Assembly (NCBI GenBank): GCA_002427745.1
Contig: DIYF01000010.1
Coordinates: forward strand, 101,171-165,170
DNA: 64,000 bases
Source of the DNA: Roseivirga sp. UBA6061
Lineage (GTDB): Bacteria; Bacteroidota; Bacteroidia; Cytophagales; Cyclobacteriaceae
Reading direction: 5' to 3'
Position 1 is the stretch's first letter. The number at the start of each line of letters is the position of its first letter. The position numbers and the translations under genes are program-made. The notes under the pieces are model-generated. The model made no database searches, had not been told where the DNA came from, and was given only the letters and a program-made list of their open reading frames with translations. This document shows, piece after piece, positions 15,151-24,258 of this stretch.

Positions 15151-16296
15151 ATGCTCAAACCGCAAGATTTAGAGAGCCTGATCACTCTGAGACATGAACT
15201 GCATAGCCGCCCTGAGGTTTCGGGCAATGAGTCAGAAACAAGGGATAGAATTAAGGTCTGGCTACAGCGAATACTACCCGAAGTTGCAATAGCAGAGGCC
15301 GGGAGAGGGCTTTTTGCCATTTGTAAGGGAAGTGACCCAGGGCCTGTTACGCTGATCAGAGCCGAGCTGGATGCTTTGCCCATTGAGGAGGTGAATGAGA
15401 TACCCTATAAATCTCAGAGGCTGGGTGTATCTCACAAATGTGGTCATGACGGGCATATGACCATGGTAGCCGGACTGGCTCATCTGCTCAGAGATCACCC
15501 TCCGGAAAAAGGCAGCGTGGTGTTGCTCTTCCAGTCGGCAGAAGAGACCGGAGAGGGAGCGCAGTGGATGTTGAATACGCCCGCCTTTCAGGAGATCAAA
15601 CCCGACTATGCTTTTTCATTGCACAATTTACCCGGCCTGCCTATGCATCAGATTACCTGTAAAACGGGCACTTTTTGTGCGGCTTCTACGGGAATAAAAA
15701 TCAGGCTGTATGGAAAAACCGCCCATGCCAGCTCTCCGGAAACAGGGCTAAGCCCGGCTATAGGAATTGCTCAGTTGACCACTGTCCTTAATTCGCTCGT
15801 AGGAGCATCAGACTTTGTGGATTTTACCCTGCTTACCATTACGCATGTGCAGCTAGGTGAGCCCACTTTTGGTATCAGCCCGGGAGTAGGGGAGTTAAGG
15901 GTAACTATCAGGGCTTACCAGGATGCAGATTTGGATAAACTCAAAGTACTAATTGAATCCCGGGTGAAGGAAGTGGCAAAAGCAGAAAGCCTGACTTTCG
16001 ATCTGACTTATCACGAGCCTTTTGCGGCTACGGTCAATCACGAAGAGGCTGTGGAGATGATCCAGCAAGTTGCTGAGCAAAGCGATCTGCGCTTTAATCC
16101 GATGGAATTACCCAATCCGTGGTCCGAAGACTTCGGGCTTTTTTTACAACAAAGCAAAGGAGCGATGTTTGGCCTGGGTTCCGGGGTTGATCAGCCTGCT
16201 CTGCACAATCCCGATTATGATTTCCCGGATGAACTGATTGAAACAGGTGTAGCCATGTTCTGGGGCTTGCTCCGAAAACTCAATTATCAGGGCTGA
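15151..16296 (+). CDS. M20 family amidohydrolase
   Basis: A 381-residue cytosolic zinc hydrolase of the IAA-amino acid/hippurate hydrolase group (M20D). Motifs: RHELHSRPEVSGNE at the N-terminus, RAELDALPI, SHKCGHDGHMTMVAGLA (metal ligands Cys and His), LFQSAEETGEGA (catalytic Glu pair) and AFSLHNLPG; the dimerisation domain includes GKTAHASSPETG and the C-terminal part has the LHNPDYDFPDE segment. These enzymes cleave N-acyl amino acids, and the substrate cannot be told here. It is a single-gene unit lying between two terminators and converging on clpC. Confidence 0.92.
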   Translation: MLKPQDLESLITLRHELHSRPEVSGNESETRDRIKVWLQRILPEVAIAEAGRGLFAICKGSDPGPVTLIRAELDALPIEEVNEIPYKSQRLGVSHKCGHDGHMTMVAGLAHLLRDHPPEKGSVVLLFQSAEETGEGAQWMLNTPAFQEIKPDYAFSLHNLPGLPMHQITCKTGTFCAASTGIKIRLYGKTAHASSPETGLSPAIGIAQLTTVLNSLVGASDFVDFTLLTITHVQLGEPTFGISPGVGELRVTIRAYQDADLDKLKVLIESRVKEVAKAESLTFDLTYHEPFAATVNHEEAVEMIQQVAEQSDLRFNPMELPNPWSEDFGLFLQQSKGAMFGLGSGVDQPALHNPDYDFPDELIETGVAMFWGLLRKLNYQG

Positions 16297-16360
16297 GTGT
16301 CACTCGGCAAAGCCGAGCGACTGGTGGGGTACTCTGTGCTCCTGGCGACTGATTCCAAAC

Positions 16361-16395
16361 AAAAAGCCCCAACCATCGCTGGTCAGGGCTTTTCT
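16361..16395. terminator. Bidirectional terminator between M20 gene and clpC
   Basis: AAAAGCCC pairs with GGGCTTTT around an inner AACC/GGT stem; A and T runs flank it on both sides. It can end both the plus-strand M20 transcript and the minus-strand clpC transcript. Confidence 0.85.
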
Positions 16396-16410
16396 CATTA
16401 TTAATCAAGT

Positions 16411-18966
16411 CTATTCAGCGGAGTCTTCCTCCTCCTTCTTTTTGGTTCTCTTTTTCCTGATTTTAATTTTCAGCTCTGAAGCTTCTCCATCATGGTCGGC
16501 CAGCAAGGTATCGCCTTCTCCGATTTCTCCCTTCAGGATTTCTTCAGCAATCTGATCTTCCAGGTATTTCTGAATGGCTCTGTTCAAAGGTCTTGCTCCA
16601 TATTGTGGATCATATCCTTTGTCAGCCAGGAAGTCTTTCGCCTTGTCGGTCAGTTTTACTTTATAACCGATGTTTTCGATACGGCTCAAGAGCTTGGTCA
16701 GAGAAATATCAATGATCTTATGGATATCCTCTCTGCTCAGAGAGTTAAAGATGATCACATCATCCAGCCTGTTCAAAAACTCAGGGCTGAAGGTCTTCTT
16801 CAGAGCTTTCTGAATAGTATCCTTCATGATGGCTTCGTTGTTGTCCATTTTGGATTGCGTACTGAAGCCAATACCAGATCCGAAATCTTTCAGATCTCTT
16901 ACCCCAATGTTAGAGGTCATGATAATGATGGTATTTCTGAAGTCAACTCTTCTGCCCAGACCATCGGTAAGTATACCGTCATCCAGTACTTGCAGCAGAA
17001 TGTTGAAAACATCAGGGTGTGCTTTCTCAATTTCGTCAAGCAATACCACTGAATAAGGCTTTCTTCTCACTTTCTCAGTAAGCTGACCGCCTTCTTCATA
17101 GCCTACATAGCCGGGAGGCGCTCCCACGAGTCTTGATACAGAGAATTTCTCCATGTATTCACTCATATCGATGCGCACCAGCGAATCTTCTTTATCAAAC
17201 AGGTAGGCAGAAAGCACCTTGGCCAGCTCTGTTTTACCTACACCGGTAGGTCCTAAGAAAACAAAGGTTCCGATCGGTTTGGTAGGATCTTTCAGTCCTA
17301 CACGGGTTCTTTGAATCGCCTTGGTCAGCTTCTTGATCGCCTCATCCTGGCCTATTACTTTGCCGTTCAGTTGCTCACCCATGCCCACAAGCTTGCTCTG
17401 TTCTTTCTGAGCTACACGCTTGGTCGGTATGCCGGTCATCATGGCGATTACCTCGGCCACATTTTCCTCATCTACCTTATAGCGTTTGGACTTACTCTCG
17501 TCTTCCCACTTGGCCTTGGCACGGTCCAGCTGATCGATCAGCTTTTTCTCTTTATCACGTAGTTGCGCTGCCTCTTCATATTTCTGGCTTTTCACAACTC
17601 TGTTTTTCTCTTTTTTAACCTCCTCGATCGACTCTTCCAGCTTCACAATGTCTTCCGGAACGTGGATGTTGTTGATATGCACACGGGCACCTGCTTCGTC
17701 CAGTACATCAATCGCCTTGTCTGGCAAGAAACGGTCTGAGATATAGCGATCAGATAACGACACACAAGCAGCAATCGCTTCTTCTGTATAGTTTACGTGA
17801 TGGTGCTCCTCGTACTTCTCTTTGATATTGATGAGGATTTGTACTGTTTCTTCAGGAGTAGTAGGATCTACCATTACCTGCTGGAAACGTCTGGCCAAAG
17901 CACCATCTTTTTCAATGTACTGACGGTATTCATCCAGCGTGGTGGCACCGATGCATTGAATTTCTCCCCTGGCCAGGGCTGGTTTGAACATGTTAGAGGC
18001 ATCCAGCGAACCGGAAGCTCCACCCGCCCCTACAATAGTATGTAGCTCGTCAATGAACAGAATCACCTCAGGCGATTTTTCAAGCTCGTTCATGACGGCT
18101 TTCATGCGCTCTTCGAACTGACCGCGATACTTCGTGCCGGCAACCAAAGATGCCAGGTCCAGTGTCACGACTCTTTTACCGAAGAGTACACGGGATACTT
18201 TCTTCTGGATAATTCTTAAGGCCAGGCCTTCAGCGATGGCACTTTTACCTACACCCGGCTCTCCAATCAGGATCGGGTTGTTTTTCTTTCTTCTACTCAG
18301 AATCTGCGCAACGCGCTCAATTTCTTTTTCACGACCCACAATCGGATCGAGCTTCTCATCTTCAGCGTATTTGGTAAGATCTCTTCCGAAGTTATCCAGC
18401 ACAGGTGTTCTTGACTTTTCAGTACTTTTTCCTCCTGACTTTTCGGAACCTCCTCCACCAGAGCTGCTTCCAAACATTTTTGAACCGTCATCATCCGGAT
18501 CATCGGTATCTGAAGACGCCATTGGGTTTTCTCCCTGATATTCCAGCATTTCTTTTACCACTTCATAGTTCACATCAAATTTTTCAAGTATCTGAGTAGC
18601 GATGTTATCTTCATCTCTCAGAATAGAGAGCAACAGGTGCTCTGTGCCGATCAACTGGCTCTTGAAAATTTTAGCCTCCAGATAAGTGATCTTCAATACT
18701 TTCTCTGACTGACGGGTCAGTGGAATATTTGCAAGGTTTTTAACATTGTGATTTGCTGTGCCTTTGGTAGCACGTTCAACTGCAGCCCGCAGTTCTTCCA
18801 GAGAGGTGCCCAGCTTTTTCAAGATGCTCACCGCTACTCCCTCACCCTCTCTGATCATGCCGAGTAAAAGGTGCTCTGTGCCTATATAGTCATGTCCCAG
18901 GCGCAACGCTTCTTCGCGACTCAGGGAAATAACTTCTTTTACTCTATTTGAAAATTTTGCTTCCAT
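16411..18966 (-). CDS. clpC: ClpC, ATP-dependent Clp protease ATP-binding subunit
   Basis: An 851-residue Hsp100 unfoldase that feeds substrates to ClpP. In order: two Clp_N repeats ([19 protein letters not shown], and the second [11 protein letters not shown]), a Ser/Gly/Asp-rich linker at about 148-175, AAA+ module 1 with Walker [10 protein letters not shown] near 237 and Walker [11 protein letters not shown], a UVR-type coiled-coil insert ([17 protein letters not shown]) and AAA+ module 2 with GPTGVGKTE near 571 and [13 protein letters not shown]. The IGF loop for ClpP is present (GSGIGFSTQ). The C-terminal tail is Lys/Glu-rich. Its length is normal for Bacteroidota ClpC, and it is transcribed alone, away from clpP. 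Confidence 0.97.
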   Translation of the reverse strand: MEAKFSNRVKEVISLSREEALRLGHDYIGTEHLLLGMIREGEGVAVSILKKLGTSLEELRAAVERATKGTANHNVKNLANIPLTRQSEKVLKITYLEAKIFKSQLIGTEHLLLSILRDEDNIATQILEKFDVNYEVVKEMLEYQGENPMASSDTDDPDDDGSKMFGSSSGGGGSEKSGGKSTEKSRTPVLDNFGRDLTKYAEDEKLDPIVGREKEIERVAQILSRRKKNNPILIGEPGVGKSAIAEGLALRIIQKKVSRVLFGKRVVTLDLASLVAGTKYRGQFEERMKAVMNELEKSPEVILFIDELHTIVGAGGASGSLDASNMFKPALARGEIQCIGATTLDEYRQYIEKDGALARRFQQVMVDPTTPEETVQILINIKEKYEEHHHVNYTEEAIAACVSLSDRYISDRFLPDKAIDVLDEAGARVHINNIHVPEDIVKLEESIEEVKKEKNRVVKSQKYEEAAQLRDKEKKLIDQLDRAKAKWEDESKSKRYKVDEENVAEVIAMMTGIPTKRVAQKEQSKLVGMGEQLNGKVIGQDEAIKKLTKAIQRTRVGLKDPTKPIGTFVFLGPTGVGKTELAKVLSAYLFDKEDSLVRIDMSEYMEKFSVSRLVGAPPGYVGYEEGGQLTEKVRRKPYSVVLLDEIEKAHPDVFNILLQVLDDGILTDGLGRRVDFRNTIIIMTSNIGVRDLKDFGSGIGFSTQSKMDNNEAIMKDTIQKALKKTFSPEFLNRLDDVIIFNSLSREDIHKIIDISLTKLLSRIENIGYKVKLTDKAKDFLADKGYDPQYGARPLNRAIQKYLEDQIAEEILKGEIGEGDTLLADHDGEASELKIKIRKKRTKKKEEEDSAE

Positions 18967-19083
18967 TTACTACTTTCTAATGGTCATTTTTGTCGCATCA
19001 CTAACCAAAGATCAATATACTAAGATTAGCATTATGACCTACAAGAAAACGATATCATAACTGACTTTGTTTTCTAACGTTTT

Positions 19084-19707
19084 TTAGGCCCGGGATTGTT
19101 CCAGGATGCTTCCCGCCATCGGACCTTCACAAAACAACAGGTCCAATATGCTCAGGTTGGCTGCAAAGTTATTGCCAAAAATCTGGTGATAAGGTTGTGC
19201 AGTGAACCATTGGAGCTCAGAAACGGCCTTTTTGGGGTGAATTACGGATCTAAGGTCGGTTACATTACCGTCAACCTCTTTTTCGAATTTTTCCGTAAAA
19301 CGGACAGGTGTGCCAATTTGGAGGTATTTGAGACACAATGTCATGAGTTTGCTGTTCAGCTCAAACAATGTGGCGCATTGCGACAGAATGATTTCCCTTA
19401 CCTCATCGGAATAGTAATCAAAGAAAGGAGATTTGCCATAGGCCGACTGCAATGCTCTCCAGTGGGTATTCATCCACTTTTGCTTATAGTCGATCGTCAG
19501 TTCCCGGATCGGGATTTTTCTACTGCGATGATTCACCGGTACGGACAGGTTCAGTACGCCATTGGCCCCGAGAATCCTACATCTGTTCTGATAGCTCTGT
19601 TTTACAAAGTTTTGTTGGGCCTCAATCCACACTTCATCGGCTTGTCTGATAGCGGTGAAATAGGCCACTGATGGCAGGTACTGTATGTCCAGCAGAATCT
19701 TCTTCAT
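19084..19707 (-). CDS. WbqC family protein
   Basis: A 207-residue soluble protein of the WbqC-like family. Typical segments are ILLDIQYLPSVAYFTAIRQA at the start, the NRCRILGANGVLNLSVPV strand and IPIRELTIDYKQKWMNTHWR. Family members lie in polysaccharide clusters of Gram-negatives, but in Bacteroidota this one often sits beside housekeeping genes; its activity is unproven. Here it follows the YciO-like gene by four bases on the minus strand, so the two are probably cotranscribed. It is far from the polysaccharide locus in transcription terms (4 kb and opposite strand). Confidence 0.85.
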   Translation of the reverse strand: MKKILLDIQYLPSVAYFTAIRQADEVWIEAQQNFVKQSYQNRCRILGANGVLNLSVPVNHRSRKIPIRELTIDYKQKWMNTHWRALQSAYGKSPFFDYYSDEVREIILSQCATLFELNSKLMTLCLKYLQIGTPVRFTEKFEKEVDGNVTDLRSVIHPKKAVSELQWFTAQPYHQIFGNNFAANLSILDLLFCEGPMAGSILEQSRA

Positions 19708-19711
19708 GCAC

Positions 19712-20335
19712 TCAGATATATAGGTCCAGGTCGCCCAGGCCTTCCCTCACGATTTCAAACTCATCGTTGGCGCAGTTTACCACGGTAGAAGCCACATTGC
19801 TGCCATAACCACCATCTATGACTATATCCACCAGGTTCTGATACTTCTCGTAAATGAGTTCCGGATCTGTGGAGTACTCTACGATCTCATCTTCATCGTG
19901 AATAGAAGTAGTAATTATGGGGTTGCCCAGCTCATGTACAATATGCCTGGGAATGTTGTTGTCAGGAATACGAATGCCCACCGTTTTTCGCTTGGCATTC
20001 AGCGCTTTAGGTACATTGCTCGTAGAGTTAAGAATAAAAGTAAAGGGTCCGGGCAGGGCCTTTTTCATCACCTTAAAAACGGGGGTGCTCAGATTCTTGA
20101 CATACGAAGATATTTCGCTCAGATCGTAGCAGATAAATGAAAGGCTTTGCGGTTTGATCTGCTTGATCTGACAGACCCGCTGAACGGCTTTTGCATTGGA
20201 AAAATCACAGCCAATACCATACACCGTGTCGGTAGGATATATGATTACGCCTCCATTCCGAAGCACCTTGACGATCTCGTCAATTTTGTGCTGTTCGGGA
20301 TTCTCCTCGTATAGTTTAATAAACGTAGCTGACAT
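19712..20335 (-). CDS. YciO/Sua5/YrdC family protein (threonylcarbamoyl-AMP synthase-like)
   Basis: A 207-residue protein of the YrdC fold. Marks are [18 protein letters not shown] near residue 29, the [19 protein letters not shown] segment and [14 protein letters not shown]. The KPQ...[12 protein letters not shown] pattern is closer to YciO than to TsaC, which has a KR.R.KP motif; YciO proteins make threonylcarbamoyl-AMP poorly, so a role in tRNA t6A synthesis is possible but not certain. It is divergent from mltG, with 51 bases between the starts, and heads a two-gene unit with the WbqC-like gene. Confidence 0.85.
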   Translation of the reverse strand: MSATFIKLYEENPEQHKIDEIVKVLRNGGVIIYPTDTVYGIGCDFSNAKAVQRVCQIKQIKPQSLSFICYDLSEISSYVKNLSTPVFKVMKKALPGPFTFILNSTSNVPKALNAKRKTVGIRIPDNNIPRHIVHELGNPIITTSIHDEDEIVEYSTDPELIYEKYQNLVDIVIDGGYGSNVASTVVNCANDEFEIVREGLGDLDLYI

Positions 20336-20371
20336 AGGTTTTGAGCGCGTTCGAAGTTAGGACAAATTCGC

Positions 20372-20379
20372 TATTTTTG
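20372..20379 (+). promoter_or_regulatory. TAnnTTTG -7 element of the mltG promoter
   Basis: TATTTTTG matches the Bacteroidota -7 element and lies eight bases before the mltG ATG, so the transcript would be nearly leaderless. The -33 element is not clear. Confidence 0.45.
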
Positions 20380-20386
20380 TGCCCCC

Positions 20387-21421
20387 ATGAGGAAAAGAAA
20401 GATATTTATGATTGTGATGGTAGTATTTTCAGTACTACTCACCACGTTTACCTTTTACTTCTACCAGATGTTTAAAGGGGCTAATATTTTGCTTGATAAG
20501 CCCGATCTGGTCATCACCATTGAGAAAGGAGAAACCTTCAGCGAACTAAGGGCCAGATTGTATGATGCGGAGGTTGTGCAGGAAGCTGTTTCTTTCAGCT
20601 TTGTGGCAAAAGTACTCGACTACCAGGAGGCTGTGAAACCGGGTGTTTATCTACTGAAGTCTGGTATGTCTAATCTGGATGCCGTGCGTATGCTCAGGGC
20701 GGGAGCTCAGGTACCGGTCAATGTAACTTTCAATAATGTGAGACTCAAAAATGAGCTCGCGGAGAAAATTACTGCCAATACGGGTATCAAACCTTCAGAT
20801 TTTGAAGCTCTGTTGAGCGATGAAGCCTTTCTTGAGCAGTATAACCTGAATGCAGACAACAGCATGACCGTTTTTCTGCCAAATACCTATGAGGTATACT
20901 GGACGATTACGGCTGAGGAACTCTTTGATAAGATGTACAAGGCTCACCAGAGCTTCTGGACGGCAGAGCGTAAACAAAAAGCGGAAGCTCTCAATCTGAA
21001 CCCCGTGCAGGTGTCCATCCTGGCTTCCATTGTGCAGGCAGAGACCATTATGTCTGATGAGCGCGCCAAGGTGGCCGGCCTTTACCTCAACAGGTTGGGC
21101 AAAGATATGTACCTGCAGGCCGATCCTACCGTGAAATACGCTTTGGGAGATTTTGCGATTCAGCGGATTCTGACAAAGGACACGCGTGTCAAAAGTCCAT
21201 ACAACACGTATATCAACAGAGGCCTGCCACCTGGACCTATCAATCTGCCTAGCCTTGCCTCCATAAATTCTGTTCTGAATTACGAAAAGCATGACTATCT
21301 TTATATGTGTGCCAGGGAGGATTTTTCCGGTTATCACAGCTTTGCAAAAACGCTTACTGAGCACAATAGAAATGCCAGCAAGTTGCATAGAGCCTTGAAT
21401 CAAAGAAGAATTTACAGATAG
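20387..21421 (+). CDS. mltG: Endolytic murein transglycosylase MltG
   Basis: A 344-residue YceG-like protein. One N-terminal helix (IFMIVMVVFSVLLTTFTFYF) anchors it in the inner membrane, a LysM-like segment follows (VITIEKGETFSELRARL) and the catalytic part contains LASIVQAET with the catalytic Glu at about 219, LYLNRLGKDMYLQADPTV, SPYNTYINRGLPPGPI and the end motif GYHSFAKTLTEHN. It cuts nascent glycan strands and so sets their length at the site of synthesis. It is the first of three overlapping or adjacent genes (mltG, thioesterase, YihY-like), probably one transcript starting at the promoter at 20372. Confidence 0.95.
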   Translation: MRKRKIFMIVMVVFSVLLTTFTFYFYQMFKGANILLDKPDLVITIEKGETFSELRARLYDAEVVQEAVSFSFVAKVLDYQEAVKPGVYLLKSGMSNLDAVRMLRAGAQVPVNVTFNNVRLKNELAEKITANTGIKPSDFEALLSDEAFLEQYNLNADNSMTVFLPNTYEVYWTITAEELFDKMYKAHQSFWTAERKQKAEALNLNPVQVSILASIVQAETIMSDERAKVAGLYLNRLGKDMYLQADPTVKYALGDFAIQRILTKDTRVKSPYNTYINRGLPPGPINLPSLASINSVLNYEKHDYLYMCAREDFSGYHSFAKTLTEHNRNASKLHRALNQRRIYR

Positions 21422-21422
21422 C

Positions 21423-21845
21423 ATGTACCAAGCCACCACCCGGATCAGGGTTCGCTATGCAGAAACCGATCAGATGGGCCATGTATACCACGGCAATTAT
21501 GCGATTTACCATGAGGTGGCCAGGGTTGATGCCATGAAGCAAATAGGTTTCAGCTATAAGGGCTTGGAGGAATCGGGTATCATGATGCCGGTATATGAAA
21601 ACAGCTTCAGGTACCACTTGCCGGCCCTGTATGATCAGTTACTTACCATTAAGGTTTTTGTAGAAGAGTTGCCCAAAGTGAAAATGATCTTTCGCTATGA
21701 GGTGACGAATGAAGATAACAAGCTTATTCATACGGGGAGTACCACACTCTTTTTTATGGATAAGGCAAGCCAGAGACCAGTGAGGGCTCCGCAGCACCTG
21801 GTAGATTTATTGACACCCTACTTCCATGAAGGACAGGATACTTGA
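21423..21845 (+). CDS. Acyl-CoA thioesterase, YbgC/4HBT hotdog family
   Basis: A 140-residue hotdog-fold protein. The N-terminal RIRVRYAETDQMGHVYHGNYAIY carries the conserved Asp of the YbgC/FadM group in ETDQMGHVYHGNY; the IMMPVYENSFRYHLPALYDQ segment is also typical. It hydrolyses acyl-CoA thioesters; related proteins act in phospholipid or Tol-Pal metabolism. Its ATG lies one base after the mltG stop and its 3' end overlaps the next gene by 20 bases, so it is cotranscribed with both. It is of normal length and apparently active. Confidence 0.92.
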   Translation: MYQATTRIRVRYAETDQMGHVYHGNYAIYHEVARVDAMKQIGFSYKGLEESGIMMPVYENSFRYHLPALYDQLLTIKVFVEELPKVKMIFRYEVTNEDNKLIHTGSTTLFFMDKASQRPVRAPQHLVDLLTPYFHEGQDT

Positions 21846-22770
21846 TTATATCTTCAAAAACCCATGGTACCTGCGACTGGTCGCGCTGTTACAGCGCATC
21901 AAACTGGGTAAGAATAAGGTGGGGTTGTATGATGCGGTGGTCATCTTTCTGCAGAAAATGTATAATGACGAACTGCTGGACCGGGCCAATGGTGTGGCAT
22001 TCAGCTTTACAATGGCCATCTTTCCGGCCATTATCTTCCTGTTTACACTCACACCCTATATTCAGAATTTCTTTCCCGCGGTAGATAACCATGAAATAAT
22101 CGGCTTTTTGAAGACCATTTTGCCGGATAACCTGTATCTGGCTGCTGAAACAACCATCACAGACATTATCAGCAAACAGCGTGGCGGACTGCTGTCATTC
22201 GGTTTTGTACTTACATTAATCCTCTCTACCAATGGGATGTCGGCTCTGATGAGTGCCTTCAATGCCTGCTATAAAACGGTGGAAACCCGTGGTTTCATAA
22301 AGATGCGTATCGTAGCAACTGGTTTGATCTTCATTCTGGCTGTATCCATCATTGTATCGGTAGCACTGTTGGTGGTGGGGCAGCAGTTTCTGAGAGACTC
22401 GGATATCCGTGCTGTAGTGGCCGACAATATTTCTCTGGACCTGATTATCATTCTGAGATTTATATTTCTGTATATCATCTTTCAGGTGGCCATATCATCG
22501 ATCTATTACTTTGCACCAGCTGTGCATGAAAAGTGGCATTTTTTGAGTGTGGGCTCGGTTTTCTCAAGCCTCGCCAGTATTCTGGCTTCCTTCGGGTTTT
22601 CGTACTATGTCAACAATTTCGGCACCTATAATAAGCTTTATGGCTCTATCGGGGTGCTGCTGGTGTTGATGCTTTGGCTTTTTATCATTTCGCTCATTTT
22701 GCTGGTTGGATTTGAGATGAATGCTGCGATTGACAAGGCTAAAATGGACCAGCGAAAAGCACAAATATGA
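21826..22770 (+). CDS. YihY/virulence factor BrkB family membrane protein
   Basis: A 314-residue integral membrane protein with about six hydrophobic helices. Family segments are RANGVAFSFTMAIFPAIIFL near residue 53, the GLLSFGFVLTLILSTNGMSALMSAFN region and the C-terminal VNNFGTYNKLYGSIGVLLVLMLWL. The family was once called ribonuclease BN, which is wrong; it is thought to be a transporter of lipid or envelope function, though the role is unproven. The start overlaps the thioesterase gene by 20 bases. The tRNA promoter begins 18 bases after its stop. Confidence 0.9.
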   Translation: MKDRILDYIFKNPWYLRLVALLQRIKLGKNKVGLYDAVVIFLQKMYNDELLDRANGVAFSFTMAIFPAIIFLFTLTPYIQNFFPAVDNHEIIGFLKTILPDNLYLAAETTITDIISKQRGGLLSFGFVLTLILSTNGMSALMSAFNACYKTVETRGFIKMRIVATGLIFILAVSIIVSVALLVVGQQFLRDSDIRAVVADNISLDLIIILRFIFLYIIFQVAISSIYYFAPAVHEKWHFLSVGSVFSSLASILASFGFSYYVNNFGTYNKLYGSIGVLLVLMLWLFIISLILLVGFEMNAAIDKAKMDQRKAQI

Positions 22771-22787
22771 TTTTTTAAGATTCAATG

Positions 22788-22817
22788 TTTGCAGAAAAGA
22801 ATTAACTGCTATCTTTG
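22788..22817 (+). promoter_or_regulatory. Promoter of the tRNA-Ser/tRNA-Glu operon
   Basis: TTTG at 22788-22791, then 18 bases, then TATCTTTG at 22810-22817: a textbook Bacteroidota sigma-A promoter. Transcription should start near 22824, about 63 bases before the first tRNA. Confidence 0.85.
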
Positions 22818-22886
22818 CAGTCCCAAACGGGGAAATCGTGAGACCAGGAGCCTTTTTGAGGAGCCAAATGAAGCGATTTTAGAGAC

Positions 22887-22971
22887 AGAGGAGTGGCAGA
22901 GTGGTCGAATGCGGTGGTCTTGAAAACCATTGTACCGAGAGGTACCGGGGGTTCGAATCCCTCCTCCTCTG
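22887..22971 (+). tRNA. tRNA-Ser (anticodon UGA)
   Basis: An 85-base cloverleaf: the acceptor AGAGGAG pairs with CTCCTCT, the anticodon loop CTTGAAA carries TGA, a long variable arm (TGTACC...GGTACC) marks a class II tRNA, and the T arm is GGGGG-TTCGAAT-CCCTC. CCA is not encoded. It decodes UCN serine codons. Confidence 0.95.
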
Positions 22972-22976
22972 CATAT

Positions 22977-23048
22977 GGTCCGTTCGTCTAGGGGTTAGGA
23001 CGCCAGGTTTTCATCCTGGTAACAGGGGTTCGATTCCCCTACGGACTA
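22977..23048 (+). tRNA. tRNA-Glu (anticodon UUC)
   Basis: A 72-base cloverleaf: acceptor GGTCCGT pairs with ACGGACT (first pair G-U), the anticodon stem is CCAGG/CCTGG around TTTTCAT with anticodon TTC, and the T arm is AGGGG-TTCGATT-CCCCT. It lies five bases after tRNA-Ser and shares its transcript. Confidence 0.95.
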
Positions 23049-23052
23049 CATC

Positions 23053-23083
23053 AAAAACCCTGGCCTTTGCGCCAGGGTTTTTT
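23053..23083 (+). terminator. Rho-independent terminator of the tRNA operon
   Basis: AAAACCCTGGC pairs with GCCAGGGTTTT around a loop of CTTTGC, ending in a six-T run (23078-23083). It starts five bases after tRNA-Glu. Confidence 0.92.
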
Positions 23084-23413
23084 GTTTCTTCCATTGTAGG
23101 TTTACAGAATCAGGTGAATTCAGTCTGAGGTATCCGGCAATAGCATTGTCCTTTTTCTTCATCTCTTTACCGAGTTAATTCGTGTTTGCCGGCCTATGTG
23201 CTTCGGTGATCTGACCATGAGATGATAAACCCTCCATATGATCCTGGCGTCTGTTTTGGATATTCAGGATTGTACTCTTGAAATCCGATGCATAAATATC
23301 TTGCCCTTTCTGTGATGAGATTGTATATCAGGCTGCGCTTTTGGCAGTGTGGCGGCCGGTTGTGAGGCTTGGAATTAATCCTAAACAATGAGCTTCAAAT
23401 AGCTTCTAATTGC
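23084..23413. other. Non-coding stretch between tRNA operon and polysaccharide locus
   Basis: About 330 bases with no supported gene. A 64-codon open frame on the minus strand (23194-23388) has no recognisable domain and no ribosome binding site. No copy of a tRNA 3' end, integrase fragment or insertion sequence end was seen. The last bases hold the promoter of the locus. Confidence 0.5.
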
Positions 23414-23421
23414 TATATTTG
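23414..23421 (+). promoter_or_regulatory. -7 element of the polysaccharide locus promoter
   Basis: TATATTTG matches TAnnTTTG exactly. No good -33 TTG lies at the right distance. The start of transcription near 23428 falls just ten bases before the GTG chosen for the first gene. Confidence 0.55.
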
Positions 23422-23437
23422 CCCAATACTGAGAAAG

Positions 23438-24220
23438 GTGAGAATAGCGAGATTTGATTTTTTATTGTTGTTTTTAGGGGTTGCATTTTGCCTCAGTTCA
23501 TGTATTTCCTACGAGCAATCGCTGCTGTTACAGGAGCCGGGAGAAGCTTCTTACGAGGCTGCCCCACCATCAGAGGTTTATAAAGTCAGAGCCAACGACA
23601 TTCTCAATATCAGCATCAAATCCTTTGATCAAAGCAATACTGATTTTATTAGTCCGGAGAATCAGCAGAATGTTCAGGGAGCCCGATTGGGTACAGGTAA
23701 TCCTCAGCTCTTCTTTACTGGCTACTCAATGGATGAGTCCGGTCGTATTGATGTACCGCTTATCGGCACGGTAGCTGTTTTGGGACTGACCATGCGCGAA
23801 ATTGAGCTGATATTGGAGGACAAGCTGAAACCTTATGTGAAATTCTCGAAGATTACAGTCAGTCTGAGTAACTTCAGGGTTACGGTAATGGGTGAAGTGA
23901 ATACTCCGGGGGTACAGTACATTTATGAAAATGAATATGACCTGCTTCAGGCGATTGCCAATGCCGGAGATCTCACGGAATTCGCAAACCGCCAAAAGAT
24001 AAGGTTGATGAGAAGAGAAGGCAAGAAGATAAAATCTGTCTGGATGGACCTGACCAATCCGGAAATTATGGGATCAGAATATTTCCTGTTACAACAAGGA
24101 GATTATGTTTATATAGAACCATTGAAAGCAAAGGTGACAAGAAACAACACGCAGAATGTCAGCCTGGGGATATCCGTGGTCTCCCTGGCAGTGACTTTAA
24201 TCACGCTTTTTAGTCGTTGA
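23438..24220 (+). CDS. Polysaccharide export outer-membrane lipoprotein (Wza-like)
   Basis: A 260-residue exporter. The GTG at 23438 is preceded by GAGAAAG and begins a lipoprotein signal ending in CLSSC; sequence further upstream in frame would lie before the promoter. The Poly_export domain is seen (VYKVRANDILNISIKSFDQ, then GYSMDESGRIDVPLIGTV with GLTMREIELILEDKLKPYV), followed by an SLBB-type segment (RVTVMGEVNTPGVQYIYEN) and a C-terminal hydrophobic helix (LGISVVSLAVTLITLF). This fits the Bacteroidota Wza type that carries its own C-terminal anchor. It forms the outer-membrane channel for the product of the locus and is the first gene of the operon. Confidence 0.93.
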   Translation: MRIARFDFLLLFLGVAFCLSSCISYEQSLLLQEPGEASYEAAPPSEVYKVRANDILNISIKSFDQSNTDFISPENQQNVQGARLGTGNPQLFFTGYSMDESGRIDVPLIGTVAVLGLTMREIELILEDKLKPYVKFSKITVSLSNFRVTVMGEVNTPGVQYIYENEYDLLQAIANAGDLTEFANRQKIRLMRREGKKIKSVWMDLTNPEIMGSEYFLLQQGDYVYIEPLKAKVTRNNTQNVSLGISVVSLAVTLITLFSR

Positions 24221-24258
24221 CAGTCTGGATTGTTTGATAACCGAAGCCCTATTACGTT

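Noticed and set aside
16492..17052. Long open frame opposite clpC
   Set aside because: It is antisense to a strongly conserved gene and its product has no domain; it reflects the codon pattern of clpC.
23194..23388. 64-codon minus-strand frame before the polysaccharide locus
   Set aside because: No domain, no promoter and basic low-complexity composition; not enough support.
22887..23437. tRNA-linked integration site for the polysaccharide locus
   Set aside because: No integrase and no duplicate of a tRNA 3' end was seen; the tRNA operon has its own terminator. A whole-genome comparison would be needed to revive the idea.
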